Positions 27,368-37,590 of a stretch of DNA of 64,000 nucleotides are shown piece by piece. Where the stretch lies: the NCBI RefSeq assembly GCF_002214385.1, contig NZ_CP014855.1, positions 372,001 to 436,000 on the forward strand. The letters run 5' to 3'. Within the stretch, counting starts at the first letter, position 1. Each line of letters opens with the position of its first letter. A model generated the notes under the pieces. The model did no database searches, was not told the origin of the DNA, and worked only from the letters and a program-made list of their open reading frames with translations. Source of the DNA: Thermococcus gorgonarius (GTDB lineage Archaea; Methanobacteriota_B; Thermococci; Thermococcales; Thermococcaceae). Position numbers and translations under genes: made by a program.

Positions 27368-28378
27368 GTGAAGGCGTTGATTGAGCTCCTTAAAGTTCCC
27401 TCCCTTCTGACGGTGCAGGATTCTGGCAGGAAAGGCTACAGAAAACTCGGCGTCCCCGTCTCTGGTTACATGGACGATTACTCAGCGAGGATAGCCAACT
27501 ACCTCGTCGGCAACCCCGGTGATGCACCCCTCCTAGAGTTCCTCCTCACCGGGCCGACGCTGAGGTTCAACGCTTCAGCAGTCTTTGCCGTTGCGGGGGA
27601 CGTTGATTTGAAACTTAACGGCCTTCCAATTGAACCCTGGGAGAGCCACTGGGCGAAGAGGGGCGACGTTCTTGAGGTTGGAACTTTAAGGAGTGGCCTT
27701 TACGGCTACATAGCCTTCGCGGGCGGAATAAAGTGTGAAAAGTTACTTGGAAGTTGCTCTACTTACTCAAGGGCGAACCTTGGAAGGCCACTGAGGGCAG
27801 GGGATAGACTCACTTTGGGTTATGCCATCCTGACCGGCAGGGAGGGGCGCTATCTTCCCGGGGAGCTTAGACCGGATTATTCGGGCAACGAGAGAGAAAT
27901 AAGGGTTGTCCTCGGGCCGAACCTTGAGCACTTCACCGAGGAAGGCATCGAGACGTTCCTAAGCGAGACCTACACCGTAACCCCCGAGAGCGACAGGATG
28001 GGCTATCGCCTAGACGGGCCGACAGTAGGGCACTCTCCCCTTGGAGCCGATATCGTAACCGAGCCGCTTGTGCCCGGAGCCGTTCAGGTTCCCGCAAATG
28101 GAAAGCCAATAGTGATGATGCGCGACGCTCAGACAACCGGCGGCTACGCGAAGATAGCGACGGTGATAAGTACTGATTTGCACCTCCTGGCACAGAGCAG
28201 GCCGGGGACGAGGGTGCGCTTTAAACCTGTAAACGTTGGGGAAGCCCAGAAAATCCTTAGAAGGCGCGAGAAAACGCTGGAAGCTATAAAGGCCTTTTTG
28301 GGGGGAGAGATGAGGGCGTATAAAGTGAAGGTCAGCGGGAAAGAGTTTACAGCCTTCGCGGGAAAGGTTAAATACTGA
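27368..28378 (+). CDS. pxpC: 5-oxoprolinase subunit C (KipA-like)
   Basis: This 336-residue protein matches the KipA/biotin-dependent carboxyltransferase-like family: [27 protein letters not shown] near the start, GYIAFAGGI in the middle, and [10 protein letters not shown] with [26 protein letters not shown] later. GTG 27368 is the likely start (GAGG precedes it); TTG 27377 is an alternative. It is the last gene of the pxp cluster. Confidence 0.94.
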   Translation: MKALIELLKVPSLLTVQDSGRKGYRKLGVPVSGYMDDYSARIANYLVGNPGDAPLLEFLLTGPTLRFNASAVFAVAGDVDLKLNGLPIEPWESHWAKRGDVLEVGTLRSGLYGYIAFAGGIKCEKLLGSCSTYSRANLGRPLRAGDRLTLGYAILTGREGRYLPGELRPDYSGNEREIRVVLGPNLEHFTEEGIETFLSETYTVTPESDRMGYRLDGPTVGHSPLGADIVTEPLVPGAVQVPANGKPIVMMRDAQTTGGYAKIATVISTDLHLLAQSRPGTRVRFKPVNVGEAQKILRRREKTLEAIKAFLGGEMRAYKVKVSGKEFTAFAGKVKY

Positions 28379-28406
28379 CCGTTCCCCCTTTGCCCGGGTG
28401 AGGAAA

Positions 28407-29147
28407 ATGAAGATAAAGGCGATTTCGCTCGACATAGACGGTACGATAACCTATCGGGATAGAACGCTGAGTATAGATGCCCTTAAAGTGATAAGACTGG
28501 CCGAAAGATTGGGCCTTCCGGTTATGCTCGTTACCGGTAATTCTGTCCCCTTTGCCGAAGCTGCCGCCGTTTTCATAGGCACCAGCGGGCCGGTTATAGC
28601 CGAGGATGGCGGCGCGCTCTCCCTAAAGGGCGAGGGGACAATGAGGAAGCGCGTTTTTCTCACCGACATGGACGAGGAGTGGATCCTCTGGAGCGAGCTG
28701 AAGAAACGTTTTCCGGAGGCAGAGCTGAGCTACTCAACGATGGAGCGGAAAGCCGGCCTCGTGATAACGAGGAAGGTTCCCGTTGAGGCCGTGAGGGAGC
28801 TTATAGCGGAGCTCGGACTAAATCTCGTCGCCGTTGATTCCGGCTTTGCGATACACATCAAGAAGCCCTGGATAAACAAGGGCGCCGGCATAGAGAAGGC
28901 CTGCGAGTTTTTGGGAATAAGCCCGAAAGAGGTCGCCCACGTAGGTGATGGTGAAAACGACCTCGATGCCTTCCGCGTCGTTGGCTACCGTGTTGCCATA
29001 GCTCAAGCACCTGAGAGCCTCAAGGAGAAGGCCGACTACGTTACCGAGAAGCCCTACGGCGACGGCGGTGCCGAGGCGGTAACCCACATCCTGAAGAAGT
29101 TCGGCTACCTCGGTGAGGGGGATGGTGGTCAGGAGGGCAACACTTGA
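28407..29147 (+). CDS. Phosphoglycolate phosphatase (archaeal HAD type)
   Basis: This 246-residue HAD phosphatase has motif [11 protein letters not shown] (about residues 6-15), motif II VTGNS, Lys in [13 protein letters not shown] and motif [17 protein letters not shown]. It matches the archaeal 2-phosphoglycolate phosphatase group, which removes a by-product of DNA strand-break repair or metabolism. The ATG at 28407 follows GGGTGAGGAAA. Its 3' end overlaps the acetyltransferase start by 26 bp. Confidence 0.9.
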   Translation: MKIKAISLDIDGTITYRDRTLSIDALKVIRLAERLGLPVMLVTGNSVPFAEAAAVFIGTSGPVIAEDGGALSLKGEGTMRKRVFLTDMDEEWILWSELKKRFPEAELSYSTMERKAGLVITRKVPVEAVRELIAELGLNLVAVDSGFAIHIKKPWINKGAGIEKACEFLGISPKEVAHVGDGENDLDAFRVVGYRVAIAQAPESLKEKADYVTEKPYGDGGAEAVTHILKKFGYLGEGDGGQEGNT

Positions 29148-29973
29148 CGACGTTAAATCTATAGTGCACGTCCACACCGCCGGTGAAGACCTTTCTGCCC
29201 CCTCCGTGAGGGAACGCTACCTACGCGGCGGCCCGTGGATGAGCGTCGAGACCTGCTCGGTCCACCTCAACAACCTTCTCCTTGAGGGCCAGCTCCCGGT
29301 TGTTGCAGAGGTGGAGGAGAAAATAGTCGGAGAGGCAGAGGTTCTTTTCTCCGAGGAGCCCGCAGGCGGAAAAACGCGGAGGATAGCGCACCTCGACGTC
29401 ATCGAAGTCCACCCGGATTTTCGAGGCCGGGGCATTGGAAGGGCGCTCGTCGGGTTCATAGAAAAGGCCGCGAGGGAAAGGGAGGCTGAGTTCATAACCA
29501 CCCAGCCGGATGAGGAAGCTTTGGGGTTTTACAGAAAGCTGGGCTTTGATGAGGTCCTTTACAACGGCCTCCTCGTTGAGATTCACACCGAGGAATTCGA
29601 GCCAGTGGATGCTAAGCCCCTTCAGTTCTTCCCGTGGGAAGCCGTTAAGTCCCTCCAGCTCGTTGCCGGCCGCTTCCAGAGCTCCTACGGCATGTGGTTT
29701 TCGAGCTTCAGGGACGTCTTTGCTGGGATTCACGAGGTCGCAGAGGCCGGAAAAGCCGGAGAGTCCTACTACGTCCTAAAGCCCCTCCCTGGGAGACTTG
29801 GAAAGGCGAGCCTCTTCCTCTGGGGGCGGGAGGAGGACATCCCCAAAGCCATCGCCAGGGCCAGGGGGCTCGGCTTTGAGAAGGTTCTGACCGTTCTGGA
29901 TGAGGAAACTGCGGAGGCCTTAGGGGCAGAAAAGAAAGGGAAAGTCCAGATAATAGGAAAGAGGCTCCCTTAA
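29122..29973 (+). CDS. GNAT-family acetyltransferase, two-part
   Basis: This 283-residue protein has an N-terminal GNAT domain with the acetyl-CoA loop [22 protein letters not shown] (about 95-116) and FYRKLGFDE. The C-terminal half is about 125 residues and looks like a degenerate second GNAT-like fold. It shares this layout with the protein at 48.8-49.6 kb. The substrate is unknown. The ATG at 29122 follows GGTGAGGGG. It overlaps the convergent peptidase gene by 4 bp. Confidence 0.84.
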   Translation: MVVRRATLDDVKSIVHVHTAGEDLSAPSVRERYLRGGPWMSVETCSVHLNNLLLEGQLPVVAEVEEKIVGEAEVLFSEEPAGGKTRRIAHLDVIEVHPDFRGRGIGRALVGFIEKAAREREAEFITTQPDEEALGFYRKLGFDEVLYNGLLVEIHTEEFEPVDAKPLQFFPWEAVKSLQLVAGRFQSSYGMWFSSFRDVFAGIHEVAEAGKAGESYYVLKPLPGRLGKASLFLWGREEDIPKAIARARGLGFEKVLTVLDEETAEALGAEKKGKVQIIGKRLP

Positions 29974-31124
29974 CTTCTCAAAAACTCGAAGGCCAGGGCA
30001 ACTTCCATCGCGGTGCCGAGGTAGAGAACTTCCTCATCCACGTCGAACTTCGGATGGTGGTGCGGGTAGATTATCCCTTTCTCCTCGTTCCTGATTCCCA
30101 GGGCAAGGAAGGCTCCAGGAACCTTCTGGAGGTAGAAGGCGAAGTCCTCGGCACCCATCGTCGGAGGGACGTCGCCGTATTTGAGGCCGTACTTCTCTGC
30201 CACCTTCCTCGCGAAATCAGCCATTTCAGGTGAATTTATCGTGGGTGGTGTGAGTTCTTCGATGCTCAGCTCGTACTTGGCTCCATGGGCCTTCGTCACG
30301 CCTTCCAGAATCTCGCGCATCCTCCTCTGGATGAGCTCGCCGATTTCGGGCTTGAAGAAGCGGAAAGTGCCCTTGAACTCCACCTCCTCTGGGATGACGT
30401 TGAAAGCAGTCCCGCCGTGCACACTCGTGACGCTGACAACTCCCGTCTCTATCGGCGGAACGTTCCTGCTCACGATGGTCTGGAAGGCAAGAATCGCTTC
30501 GGCCATTATCGGAATCGGGTCGACTGTCTCGTGGGGGGAAGCACCGTGGCCGCCCTTTCCGATTATTTTTCCGCCGAATATTCCCGCTCCTGCTAAGAAG
30601 GGGCCGTCCCTTATTCCTATTATTCCGCTCGGCAGATCCATCCAGACGTGAAAGCCGAAGATGGCGTTGACTCCTTCTAAGGCCCCTCCCTCGATCATCT
30701 TAACAGCCCCGTTGCCACCTTCTTCAGCAGGCTGGAAGATGAGCCTTACCCTGCCGTTGAGTTCGTCTTTGTGCTCGGCTATTATCTTCGCCGCCCCCAA
30801 AAGCATCGCCGTGTGGGCGTCGTGGCCACATGCGTGCATCTTGCCTGGGATTTTCGATTTGTATGGAACGTCGTTCTCTTCCTGGACAGGCAGAGCGTCC
30901 ATGTCGGCGCGGAGTGCTATGGTTTTCCCTCCCTCTCCAATGTCGGCAATTATTCCGGTACCAATGCGCTTGATCGAGTAGCCCCACTCGCGCAGGTGTT
31001 CTTCCACGATCTTAGAAGTTCTCACTTCTTCATAGCCAAGCTCCGGGTGCATGTGGAAGTCCCTGCGCCAGGCTATTATCTCCCTTTCAATCCTCTTGGC
31101 TTCAGAAACGGGGTCGAGGCCCAT
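29970..31124 (-). CDS. M20D-family metallopeptidase/aminoacylase
   Basis: This 384-residue protein matches the IAA-amino acid hydrolase/carboxypeptidase group. The metal-binding motif GKMHACGHDAHTAMLLGAA lies at about 92-110, the catalytic Glu pair in FQPAEEGGNGA, a dimerisation domain in the middle, and GAEDFAFYLQKVPGAF near the C terminus. It hydrolyses N-acylated amino acids or short peptides, fitting a peptide-fermenting organism. The ATG at 31124 follows AGGTGGTAG. Confidence 0.92.
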   Translation of the reverse strand: MGLDPVSEAKRIEREIIAWRRDFHMHPELGYEEVRTSKIVEEHLREWGYSIKRIGTGIIADIGEGGKTIALRADMDALPVQEENDVPYKSKIPGKMHACGHDAHTAMLLGAAKIIAEHKDELNGRVRLIFQPAEEGGNGAVKMIEGGALEGVNAIFGFHVWMDLPSGIIGIRDGPFLAGAGIFGGKIIGKGGHGASPHETVDPIPIMAEAILAFQTIVSRNVPPIETGVVSVTSVHGGTAFNVIPEEVEFKGTFRFFKPEIGELIQRRMREILEGVTKAHGAKYELSIEELTPPTINSPEMADFARKVAEKYGLKYGDVPPTMGAEDFAFYLQKVPGAFLALGIRNEEKGIIYPHHHPKFDVDEEVLYLGTAMEVALAFEFLRS

Positions 31125-31185
31125 GCTACCACCTGAGAAGGATGGCAAAAGGTGGATATTAACTTTTCGATGGAGGTCTTAATGC

Positions 31186-31584
31186 TCAGTGCCTTCCATG
31201 CTTCTCGTACCAGCCCCACTCCTTCTTTGGCCCGAAGGCCCTAACTCCCTTCTTCGCCAGGGTAATCCTGAGATCCTTGGCCATCTCCGGCGTTATCTCA
31301 CCCCTCTCTTCCATCCAGTTTATTATTTCGAGGGCTTCCTCCTCGGTCTCGCATCTCCTCAAAAAGTCTATTATCGTGGGATTGTAGCCTGAAAAGTCCT
31401 GAAGTTCAAGTTCTTCGTCTTCAAGAGCCTCTTCCTCCGAAGTGCGGTAGGCTGTTATCCTGAGTTCGGGCTCGCTGTCCAGCTCTCTTGCCAGGGCAGG
31501 GAAGTTCCTCTCGAACTCCTCTCTATCGTACTCCTGCCAGGCGAAGTCATCTATAGGCTGCTTCTTTTTCTTTTCATCTACCAT
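31186..31584 (-). CDS. Conserved archaeal protein, DUF2095-like
   Basis: This 132-residue acidic protein has WQEYDREEFERNFPALARELDSE, FLRRCETEEEALEIINWMEERGEI and the tail GVRAFGPKKEWGWYEKHG. These fit a small conserved archaeal family of unknown function (probably DUF2095). It is soluble and mostly helical. It is the likely first gene on its own promoter; the divergent GIY-YIG-type gene starts 62 bp away. Confidence 0.7.
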   Translation of the reverse strand: MVDEKKKKQPIDDFAWQEYDREEFERNFPALARELDSEPELRITAYRTSEEEALEDEELELQDFSGYNPTIIDFLRRCETEEEALEIINWMEERGEITPEMAKDLRITLAKKGVRAFGPKKEWGWYEKHGRH

Positions 31585-31646
31585 TCCTTACACCACTTCT
31601 AACTGGTGGTTAAGGGTTTATAAATGGTAGGCCGCAAGGGGGTTCC

Positions 31647-32090
31647 ATGAAGGGTTCCTACTTCCTCGTGATACGGCTTGATAGGGATAGAAAAATAAAA
31701 ACAAAGGCCAGAGAGTTCTTCCTGAAGGGAGGTTACTACGTCTACGTGGGTTCTGCCATGAACTCCCTTGAAAAGAGGGTTAGACGTCACTTCTCAAAGG
31801 AAAAGCGGCTTCACTGGCACATAGACTACCTCCTTAAGGAGGCCGAGCTTTTGAGGGCATATCTGGTTCCGAGCGAGGAAAGGCTTGAGGAGAAGCTGTC
31901 CATTGAAGTGGCAAAGTACGGCGAGCCAGTTGAGGGCTTCGGCGCCGGCGACGTCAAGGTGAGCACGAACCTCTACCGGTTTGAGGAGGAGCCTGACGAG
32001 GTTTTAGTGGGGATCCTGAAGAAGCTCGGCCTGGGTTGGAAAAGGGTTAAAAGTGAGAGGGAAATTAGGGAGTTCGGTGAAAGAAAATGA
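31647..32090 (+). CDS. DUF123 (GIY-YIG-like) protein
   Basis: This 147-residue protein has the DUF123 start KGSYFLVIRLDR, the GIY-YIG-like GGYYVYVGSAMNSLEKRVRRHF, and HWHIDYLL further on. In some archaea this domain is fused to endonuclease III, so a nuclease or repair role has been suggested. The stop overlaps the start of the GGGP synthase gene by 4 bp. Confidence 0.86.
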   Translation: MKGSYFLVIRLDRDRKIKTKAREFFLKGGYYVYVGSAMNSLEKRVRRHFSKEKRLHWHIDYLLKEAELLRAYLVPSEERLEEKLSIEVAKYGEPVEGFGAGDVKVSTNLYRFEEEPDEVLVGILKKLGLGWKRVKSEREIREFGERK

Positions 32091-32848
32091 AGCTTCAGCT
32101 TGGGAAGGTCGAGTCTTACATCCACGAAAAACTCAAGAAAGAAAAGCTCCACTTCGTCCTCCTTGATCCAGATGATGTTTCTCCGGAAACCGCTGGAAGA
32201 ATAGCGGAGATGAGCGAGGAGGTTGGCGTTGACGCTATAATGATAGGCGGCTCCACAGGGGCAGAGGGGGAGGTTCTTGACAACGTTGTTAAAGCCATTA
32301 AGGAATCCTCATCGCTACCGACGATACTCTTTCCCGGTTCCCACGGAGGGATAAGCAGGTACGCCGACGCCATATTCTTCATGAGCCTGCTCAACTCGCG
32401 CAACCCCTTCTTCATCACCGGCGCCCAGGCACTGGGGGCGTTTCAGGTGAAGCGCTACGGCATAGAGCCCATCCCTATGGCCTATCTCATCGTTGAACCC
32501 GGTGAAACCGTTGGCTGGGTTGGCGACGCAAAGCCAATCCCGAGGCACAAGCCGAAGATAGCGGCCGCCTACGCCTTAGCCGGCCAGTACCTCGGAATGA
32601 GGCTCGTTTATCTGGAAGCGGGTAGCGGTGCTCCTCAGCCCGTCCCGCCGGAGATGATCGGTTTGGTTAAGCGCGTTATCGACGTCCCACTGATAGTCGG
32701 AGGAGGCATAAGAACGGAGGAGCAGGCCAGAACTGCAGTTGAGGCTGGCGCCGACATAGTCGTTACGGGGACGGCAATAGAGAAGGCCGGTTCCCTTGAG
32801 AAAGCCAGGGAAAAACTTGAGGAACTGAACAGAGGAATAAAGGGCTAA
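32087..32848 (+). CDS. Geranylgeranylglyceryl phosphate synthase
   Basis: This 253-residue TIM-barrel prenyltransferase joins geranylgeranyl diphosphate to sn-glycerol-1-phosphate, the first ether bond of archaeal membrane lipids. Conserved blocks are LHFVLLDPDDVSPE, IMIGGSTG, LFPGSHGGIS, YLEAGSGAPQPVP and the phosphate-binding VGGGIRTEEQARTAVEAGADIVVTGT. It is coupled to the DUF123 gene upstream and overlaps the next convergent gene by 4 bp. Confidence 0.96.
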   Translation: MKLQLGKVESYIHEKLKKEKLHFVLLDPDDVSPETAGRIAEMSEEVGVDAIMIGGSTGAEGEVLDNVVKAIKESSSLPTILFPGSHGGISRYADAIFFMSLLNSRNPFFITGAQALGAFQVKRYGIEPIPMAYLIVEPGETVGWVGDAKPIPRHKPKIAAAYALAGQYLGMRLVYLEAGSGAPQPVPPEMIGLVKRVIDVPLIVGGGIRTEEQARTAVEAGADIVVTGTAIEKAGSLEKAREKLEELNRGIKG

Positions 32849-33081
32849 GCTGAGAGAACTTTTACTGAAATTTTTCCGTTTTTAATTGTCCCCTTAAGCT
32901 CTTTTATGAGTCTCTGGGCATCGCTCACGAGGAGCTCAAGCCTGACCTCGCTCAGGCCCTTCGCGTTGGGCGGGAAGAAGTGTACGTCCCTAACCTTACC
33001 TCTCACCCTCTCAAGTATCGACTTCAAGATTTTTCCTCTACTCTCGTAGGGCAGGCTAAGGTTGATTTCCACGATTTGCAT
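32845..33081 (-). CDS. Small conserved protein, ferredoxin-like fold pattern
   Basis: This 78-residue protein has a beta-alpha-beta-beta-alpha-beta pattern (MQIVEINLSL...GKILKSILERV...VRDVHFF...EVRLELLV...AQRLIKELK...GKISVKVL), suggesting an ACT-like fold. I do not recognise the family. ATG 33081 follows GGTGATG. A TATA element (GGTTATATAG on this strand, about 33120-33111) lies upstream. Confidence 0.7.
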   Translation of the reverse strand: MQIVEINLSLPYESRGKILKSILERVRGKVRDVHFFPPNAKGLSEVRLELLVSDAQRLIKELKGTIKNGKISVKVLSA

Positions 33082-33202
33082 ACTCATCACCGGTTTATTC
33101 TATGAAAAAAGGGCTATATAACCTTTTTCATGCGCCGTGGTAATGAGCTGGAAGAGTTGATATTCCTGTGGGTTATTGATGCAGGATCAGCGTTGCGGCA
33201 AA

Positions 33203-33212
33203 CTTATATAAG
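33203..33212 (+). promoter_or_regulatory. TATA box of the smc-scpA operon
   Basis: The stretch CTTATATAAG, preceded by the BRE-like GGCAAA, would place the transcript start near 33234 and leave a short leader with AGGTG before the ATG at 33246. It is the clearest promoter in the 150-bp gap between the divergent small gene and smc. Confidence 0.65.
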
Positions 33213-33245
33213 AAGTGCTGCCATTTTCGGTTTTAGGTGTCGAGT

Positions 33246-36200
33246 ATGCCGTACATCGAGAAGATTGAAATGAAGGGCTTCAAATCTTACGGTAACAAAA
33301 AAGTCGTGGTTCCGCTCTCAAAGGGCTTCACCGCCATAGTCGGCGCGAACGGTTCTGGGAAGAGTAACATCGGCGATGCCGTTCTCTTCGTTCTGGGTGG
33401 GCTGTCAGCCAAGGCCATGAGGGCAACGAGGATCAGTGACCTCATCTTCGCCGGCAACAAGGCTGAGCCTCCTGCCAAATACGCTGAGGTTGCCATGTAC
33501 TTCAACAACGAAGACAGGGGCTTTCCCATAGACGAGGACGAGGTCGTCATCAAGAGGCGCGTTTATCCGGACGGGAGGAGCGCCTACTGGCTCAACGGGA
33601 AGAGGGCGACGAGGAGCGAGATACTTGATCTTTTAAGCGCGGCGATGATATCTCCGGAAGGCTACAACCTCGTTTTGCAGGGGGACATAACGAAGTTCAT
33701 CAAGATGTCCCCAACCGAGAGGAGGCTCATAATCGATGAGATATCTGGAATAGCCGAGTATGACGCCAAGAAGGAGAAGGCCCTGGAGGAGCTGAAGCAG
33801 GCCGAGGAGAACCTGGCTAGAGTTGATCTCCTTATAAAGGAGGTCAAGAAGCAGCTGGACAAGCTCGAAAAGGAGCGCAACGACGCCCTCCGCTACCTAG
33901 ACCTCAAGGAGAAGGTCGAAAGGGCAAGGGTAGCTCTTCTCCTGGGGGAGATAAAGAGGCTCGAGTCCCTGATAGCCGGGACTGAGGAGAGGGACGGCGT
34001 CATTGAAGGTGAAATAAAATCCGTTGAGGAGAGCCTGAAAGTCCTCATCAAGGAGATAATAGCGAAGGAGCGCGAGCTGAACGAGGTTGAGAGGGAGCTG
34101 GAGGAAAAGAGCGAGGACGGCATCCTGGAGGTCACCCGGAGGATAAGCGAGGTCAAATCCAAGATAGAGATGGCGAAGAGAAACATCGAAAACGCGGAGA
34201 AGGAGATAGAAGAAGACCAGAGACGGCTCGTCAAGGCCAAGGAAGAACTCAAAAAGGTCTCGGACGAGATAGAGAAGAGCAAGGGGGCGATAGTAAGGTG
34301 GAGCAAGAGGCGGGAGAAGCTCCTCGTAGAGATCAAGGAGAAGGAGACTGCTAGGAACAAGCTGTTGGTTAAACTCGGTGAGATAGACAGGAGTTATGCC
34401 GTCGCCAGGGAGGAGTTCGATAAGGTTGTTAAGGAGCTTGAGGATGCCAAAAAAGAGCTCTACACAAGGGAGGCAGAAGTGAATAAGTTCACGGAGGAGA
34501 TAGAGAGGGCCAAAGCCAGAATAGTCCAAGCAAAGGTCAGGAAGAAGGCTCTAAAAGAGGCAATAGAGGAATCCAAAAAGGCCTTAGAAGCCAAGAGGTC
34601 TGAACTTGCCGAGATAGAGGGCAAGATGGGAAAGGCACAGAGCCGTCTTAAGAAAGCTGAGAAGGAACTTGAAGAGAAAACAAATGCATTGAAGAAGGTT
34701 GAAAAAGAGCTGGCAAGGGCGAAGGAAGAGCTGATCAAGGCAGAGGCTCAGACGGAAGTTAGGGGGAACAGGGCCGTCGAGTTCCTCAAGTCACAGCAGA
34801 TTCCAGGCCTTTATGGAACCCTGGGGGAGCTCATAAGCGTTCCGGATTCGACTTACGCTATCGCCGTTGAAGTGGCCCTCGGCGGAAACTACGATAACGT
34901 TGTTGTTGAAGACGACCGTGTGGCTGAAAAGGCGATAAAGCTCCTCAAAGAGAAAAAACTGGGAAGACTGACCTTCTTGCCCCTCAACAAAATAAAACCC
35001 AGATCAATGAAGGAAAGGCCAAAGCTTGGAACTCCTGCCATGGATGTTGTTCAATACGATCCAAAGTTCAAGAAGGCTGTGGCCTATGCCCTTGGGGATA
35101 CGCTCATAGTCGAGGACATGGAGGAAGCGAGAGCGGTCGGTATAGGAAACGTCAGGATGGTTACCCTTGGAGGGGAACTTCTGGAGAAAAGCGGTGCCAT
35201 AACAGGTGGACATTACAAACCCAGGGGCAAGTTTGGCGTTAACGTGGATGAACTGAAGAAGAAAGTTGAGGGGCTGGAACGGGAAAAGGACGCCCTTGAA
35301 TCCGCCATGAACGCCCTGAAAGCCGAAATTAGGGGCCTCGAAAATGAGCTCTTTGAGCTGCGCATGAGGAAGAGCGACGTGAACAAGGACCTGGAGGTAC
35401 TCCAGAGGGACCTTGAGAGGCTTCTCCGAGAGGACAGGGGAATTGACGAAGAGATCAAGAGCGCCGAAGTGGCAATCGAATCCCTCAACGCTAAGATAGA
35501 GGAGTACCGCGGTGAGATGGCCAAACTCAGAGGCAGAATCGAGAGGCTTGAAAAGAAGCGCGAGAAGCTGAAAAAGGCCCTTGAAAACCCGGAGGCCAGG
35601 GAGCTGAACGCGAAGATCAGGGAAGTCGAAGCGGAGATAGCCAAACTCCGCGAGGAGCTCAGCAGGGTGGAGAGCAAGCTTGAGGGCCTTGAGGGCAGGA
35701 TAAACGAGGAACTTCTCCCAAGGAAGGCCGATCTTGAGGAGGAAATCGAGGGCCTCGTGAACAGGATAAACGCGCTGAGGGCCAACATAAGGGAGAACGA
35801 GGAGGCCATTAAGAGGCTCGAAGGCGAGATGGAAGAGCTCAAGAAGGCCGAAGAAAGCGTAAAGGATGAACTCAAGGAGCTCCGCGAGAGGCGCGAGAGG
35901 CTCAAAAACGAAATAGTCGAGCTGAGGGAGAAGAAGGACGAACTATCAAACAAGCTCAACGAGCTCCGCATAGAGGCCAACACCCTGAAGATAAAGCTGG
36001 CCCAGTACGAGACCGAGTTGAAGGAGAAGCAGGCCGAGCTCAAGCACTTTGATGGAAAGCTCGTGAAGTCAATAAAGCCCGAGGAGATACCGGAACCTGA
36101 AAAACTCGAGGAGCTGAAGAAAGAAATCGAGAAGATGGAAGAGGAGATCCGCTCACTTGAGCCCGTTAACATGAAGGCGATAGAGGACTTTGAGGTCGTT

Positions 36201-36824
36201 GAGAGGCGCTACATGGAGCTCAGCAGCAAACGCGAGCAGGTTCTGGCGGAGAAGGAGAGCATAGAGGACTTCATTGCGGAGATAGAGGGACAGAAGCGCG
36301 AAGTTTTCATGAAAACCCTTAACGAGATAGCCAAGAACTTCTCCGAACTGTTCGCAAAGCTCTCACCAGGAGGAAGCGCGAGGCTTATCCTCGAGAACCC
36401 CGAGGATCCGTTCGCCGGGGGCCTTGAGATAGAAGCAAAGCCAGCGGGAAAGGACGTCAAGAGGATCGAAGCTATGAGCGGCGGCGAGAAGGCCCTGACG
36501 GCTCTGGCCTTTGTCTTCGCCATACAGCGCTACAAGCCGGCACCGTTCTACCTCTTCGACGAGATAGACGCACACCTCGATGATGCAAACGTTAAGCGCG
36601 TTGCAGACCTCATAAAGGAGTCCTCCCAGTCGAGCCAGTTCATAGTCATAACCCTCCGCGACGTCATGATGGCCAACGCGGACAAGATCATCGGCGTGAG
36701 CATGAGGAACGGGATAAGCAGGGTGGTATCGCTAAGCCTTGAGAAGGCCATGAAGATCCTTGAGGAAGCCAGGAAGAGGAGCGAGGCAGAGCACGCGGAG
36801 ATGTTCGGTCACCTGGCGGGGTGA
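33246..36824 (+). CDS. smc: Chromosome segregation protein SMC
   Basis: This 1192-residue SMC ATPase has Walker A GANGSGKSN (about 33-41), a first coiled coil (about 170-505), a hinge (about 515-665, PGLYGTLGELI to ITGGHYKPRGK), and a second coiled coil. The C-terminal head has signature MSGGEKALTALA (about 1076) and Walker B FYLFDEIDAHLDD. It organises and separates chromosomes with ScpA, encoded 6 bp downstream. No intein interrupts the head motifs. ATG 33246 is used rather than GTG 33237. Confidence 0.98.
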   Translation: MPYIEKIEMKGFKSYGNKKVVVPLSKGFTAIVGANGSGKSNIGDAVLFVLGGLSAKAMRATRISDLIFAGNKAEPPAKYAEVAMYFNNEDRGFPIDEDEVVIKRRVYPDGRSAYWLNGKRATRSEILDLLSAAMISPEGYNLVLQGDITKFIKMSPTERRLIIDEISGIAEYDAKKEKALEELKQAEENLARVDLLIKEVKKQLDKLEKERNDALRYLDLKEKVERARVALLLGEIKRLESLIAGTEERDGVIEGEIKSVEESLKVLIKEIIAKERELNEVERELEEKSEDGILEVTRRISEVKSKIEMAKRNIENAEKEIEEDQRRLVKAKEELKKVSDEIEKSKGAIVRWSKRREKLLVEIKEKETARNKLLVKLGEIDRSYAVAREEFDKVVKELEDAKKELYTREAEVNKFTEEIERAKARIVQAKVRKKALKEAIEESKKALEAKRSELAEIEGKMGKAQSRLKKAEKELEEKTNALKKVEKELARAKEELIKAEAQTEVRGNRAVEFLKSQQIPGLYGTLGELISVPDSTYAIAVEVALGGNYDNVVVEDDRVAEKAIKLLKEKKLGRLTFLPLNKIKPRSMKERPKLGTPAMDVVQYDPKFKKAVAYALGDTLIVEDMEEARAVGIGNVRMVTLGGELLEKSGAITGGHYKPRGKFGVNVDELKKKVEGLEREKDALESAMNALKAEIRGLENELFELRMRKSDVNKDLEVLQRDLERLLREDRGIDEEIKSAEVAIESLNAKIEEYRGEMAKLRGRIERLEKKREKLKKALENPEARELNAKIREVEAEIAKLREELSRVESKLEGLEGRINEELLPRKADLEEEIEGLVNRINALRANIRENEEAIKRLEGEMEELKKAEESVKDELKELRERRERLKNEIVELREKKDELSNKLNELRIEANTLKIKLAQYETELKEKQAELKHFDGKLVKSIKPEEIPEPEKLEELKKEIEKMEEEIRSLEPVNMKAIEDFEVVERRYMELSSKREQVLAEKESIEDFIAEIEGQKREVFMKTLNEIAKNFSELFAKLSPGGSARLILENPEDPFAGGLEIEAKPAGKDVKRIEAMSGGEKALTALAFVFAIQRYKPAPFYLFDEIDAHLDDANVKRVADLIKESSQSSQFIVITLRDVMMANADKIIGVSMRNGISRVVSLSLEKAMKILEEARKRSEAEHAEMFGHLAG

Positions 36825-36830
36825 AGATGG

Positions 36831-37511
36831 ATGGAATCCCGATTTGAAGCCGAGATAACGCCCGTTGATATACTCCTCCAGCTCGTCAAAATGGGAAAGG
36901 TCGACCCCTGGAACATCGACATAGTGGATTTAACCGAGAAATACATCAAAATGCTCCGCGAGATGCAGGAACTGGACCTCAGGGTCTCTGCCAGGGCCAT
37001 TCTGGCGGCTTCCATACTGGTCAGGATGAAAACCGAGGCACTACTCAACGAAGAACAAAACCAGAATGAGGAAGAAGAGACTGAAGAGCGTGTTAGGGTC
37101 GAGGTTGAGCCGCTTGCGCCGCCCATAAGAAGGAGCGAGCGCTACTACACCTTTGACGACCTGCTGGAGGCCTTAATGGACGCTCTGGAAGAGGCCGAGA
37201 GGAGGAAACCGAAGAAGAGGAAGAAGGAGAACATCGAGGAGCAGGTCTTCGTGGTGGACGATTTCCGCGTCGACATAGAGAAGCACGTCTACAGGCTTCA
37301 CAACATCGTGGTGGAGCTCTACCGGGAGAAGAAGGAGCCAATAAAGTTCTGGGAGCTCGTCTTCGACCCGAGCCCAAAGATAGTGGCGAGGACTTTCCTC
37401 TACCTCCTCTTCCTATCCAATATGGGCAAGGTCGACCTCATTCAGGAGGAGCCCTTTGGGGAGATCCTGGTCGTTCCGCTTGAGAGCTCTGAGAGTAACC
37501 AGCCAGCCTGA
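36831..37511 (+). CDS. scpA: Segregation and condensation protein A (kleisin)
   Basis: This 226-residue kleisin has the N-terminal SMC-neck-binding part (ITPVDILLQLVKMGKVDPWNIDIVDLTEKYI), an acidic linker (EEQNQNEEEETEE), and the C-terminal winged-helix part (FWELVFDPSPKIVARTFLYLLFLSNMGKVDLIQEEPFGEI) that binds the SMC head. It follows smc by 6 bp. ScpB is not in the window. Confidence 0.95.
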   Translation: MESRFEAEITPVDILLQLVKMGKVDPWNIDIVDLTEKYIKMLREMQELDLRVSARAILAASILVRMKTEALLNEEQNQNEEEETEERVRVEVEPLAPPIRRSERYYTFDDLLEALMDALEEAERRKPKKRKKENIEEQVFVVDDFRVDIEKHVYRLHNIVVELYREKKEPIKFWELVFDPSPKIVARTFLYLLFLSNMGKVDLIQEEPFGEILVVPLESSESNQPA

Positions 37512-37590
37512 GGGAAGAAGCTATCTTTTCCTCCTCTTCCACACTTATCCTGTCCTCCTCAAGGGCTTTCTCCAGCAGGTACTTACCCAT
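37438..37590 (-). pseudogene. Possible remnant of an acidic helical protein
   Basis: A 50-codon frame begins at ATG 37590 with GKYLLEKALEEDRISVEEEEKIASS, which reads like a genuine acidic helix. It then runs into the end of scpA on the other strand with low-complexity residues. No clear ribosome binding site precedes the ATG. It may be the rest of a gene eroded by its neighbours, or chance. The remaining gap 37591-37636 shows nothing else. Confidence 0.3.

Noticed and set aside
33246-36824. Intein in SMC, Hef or CDC48
   Set aside because: The ATPase motifs are continuous and lengths fit the families without an insert.
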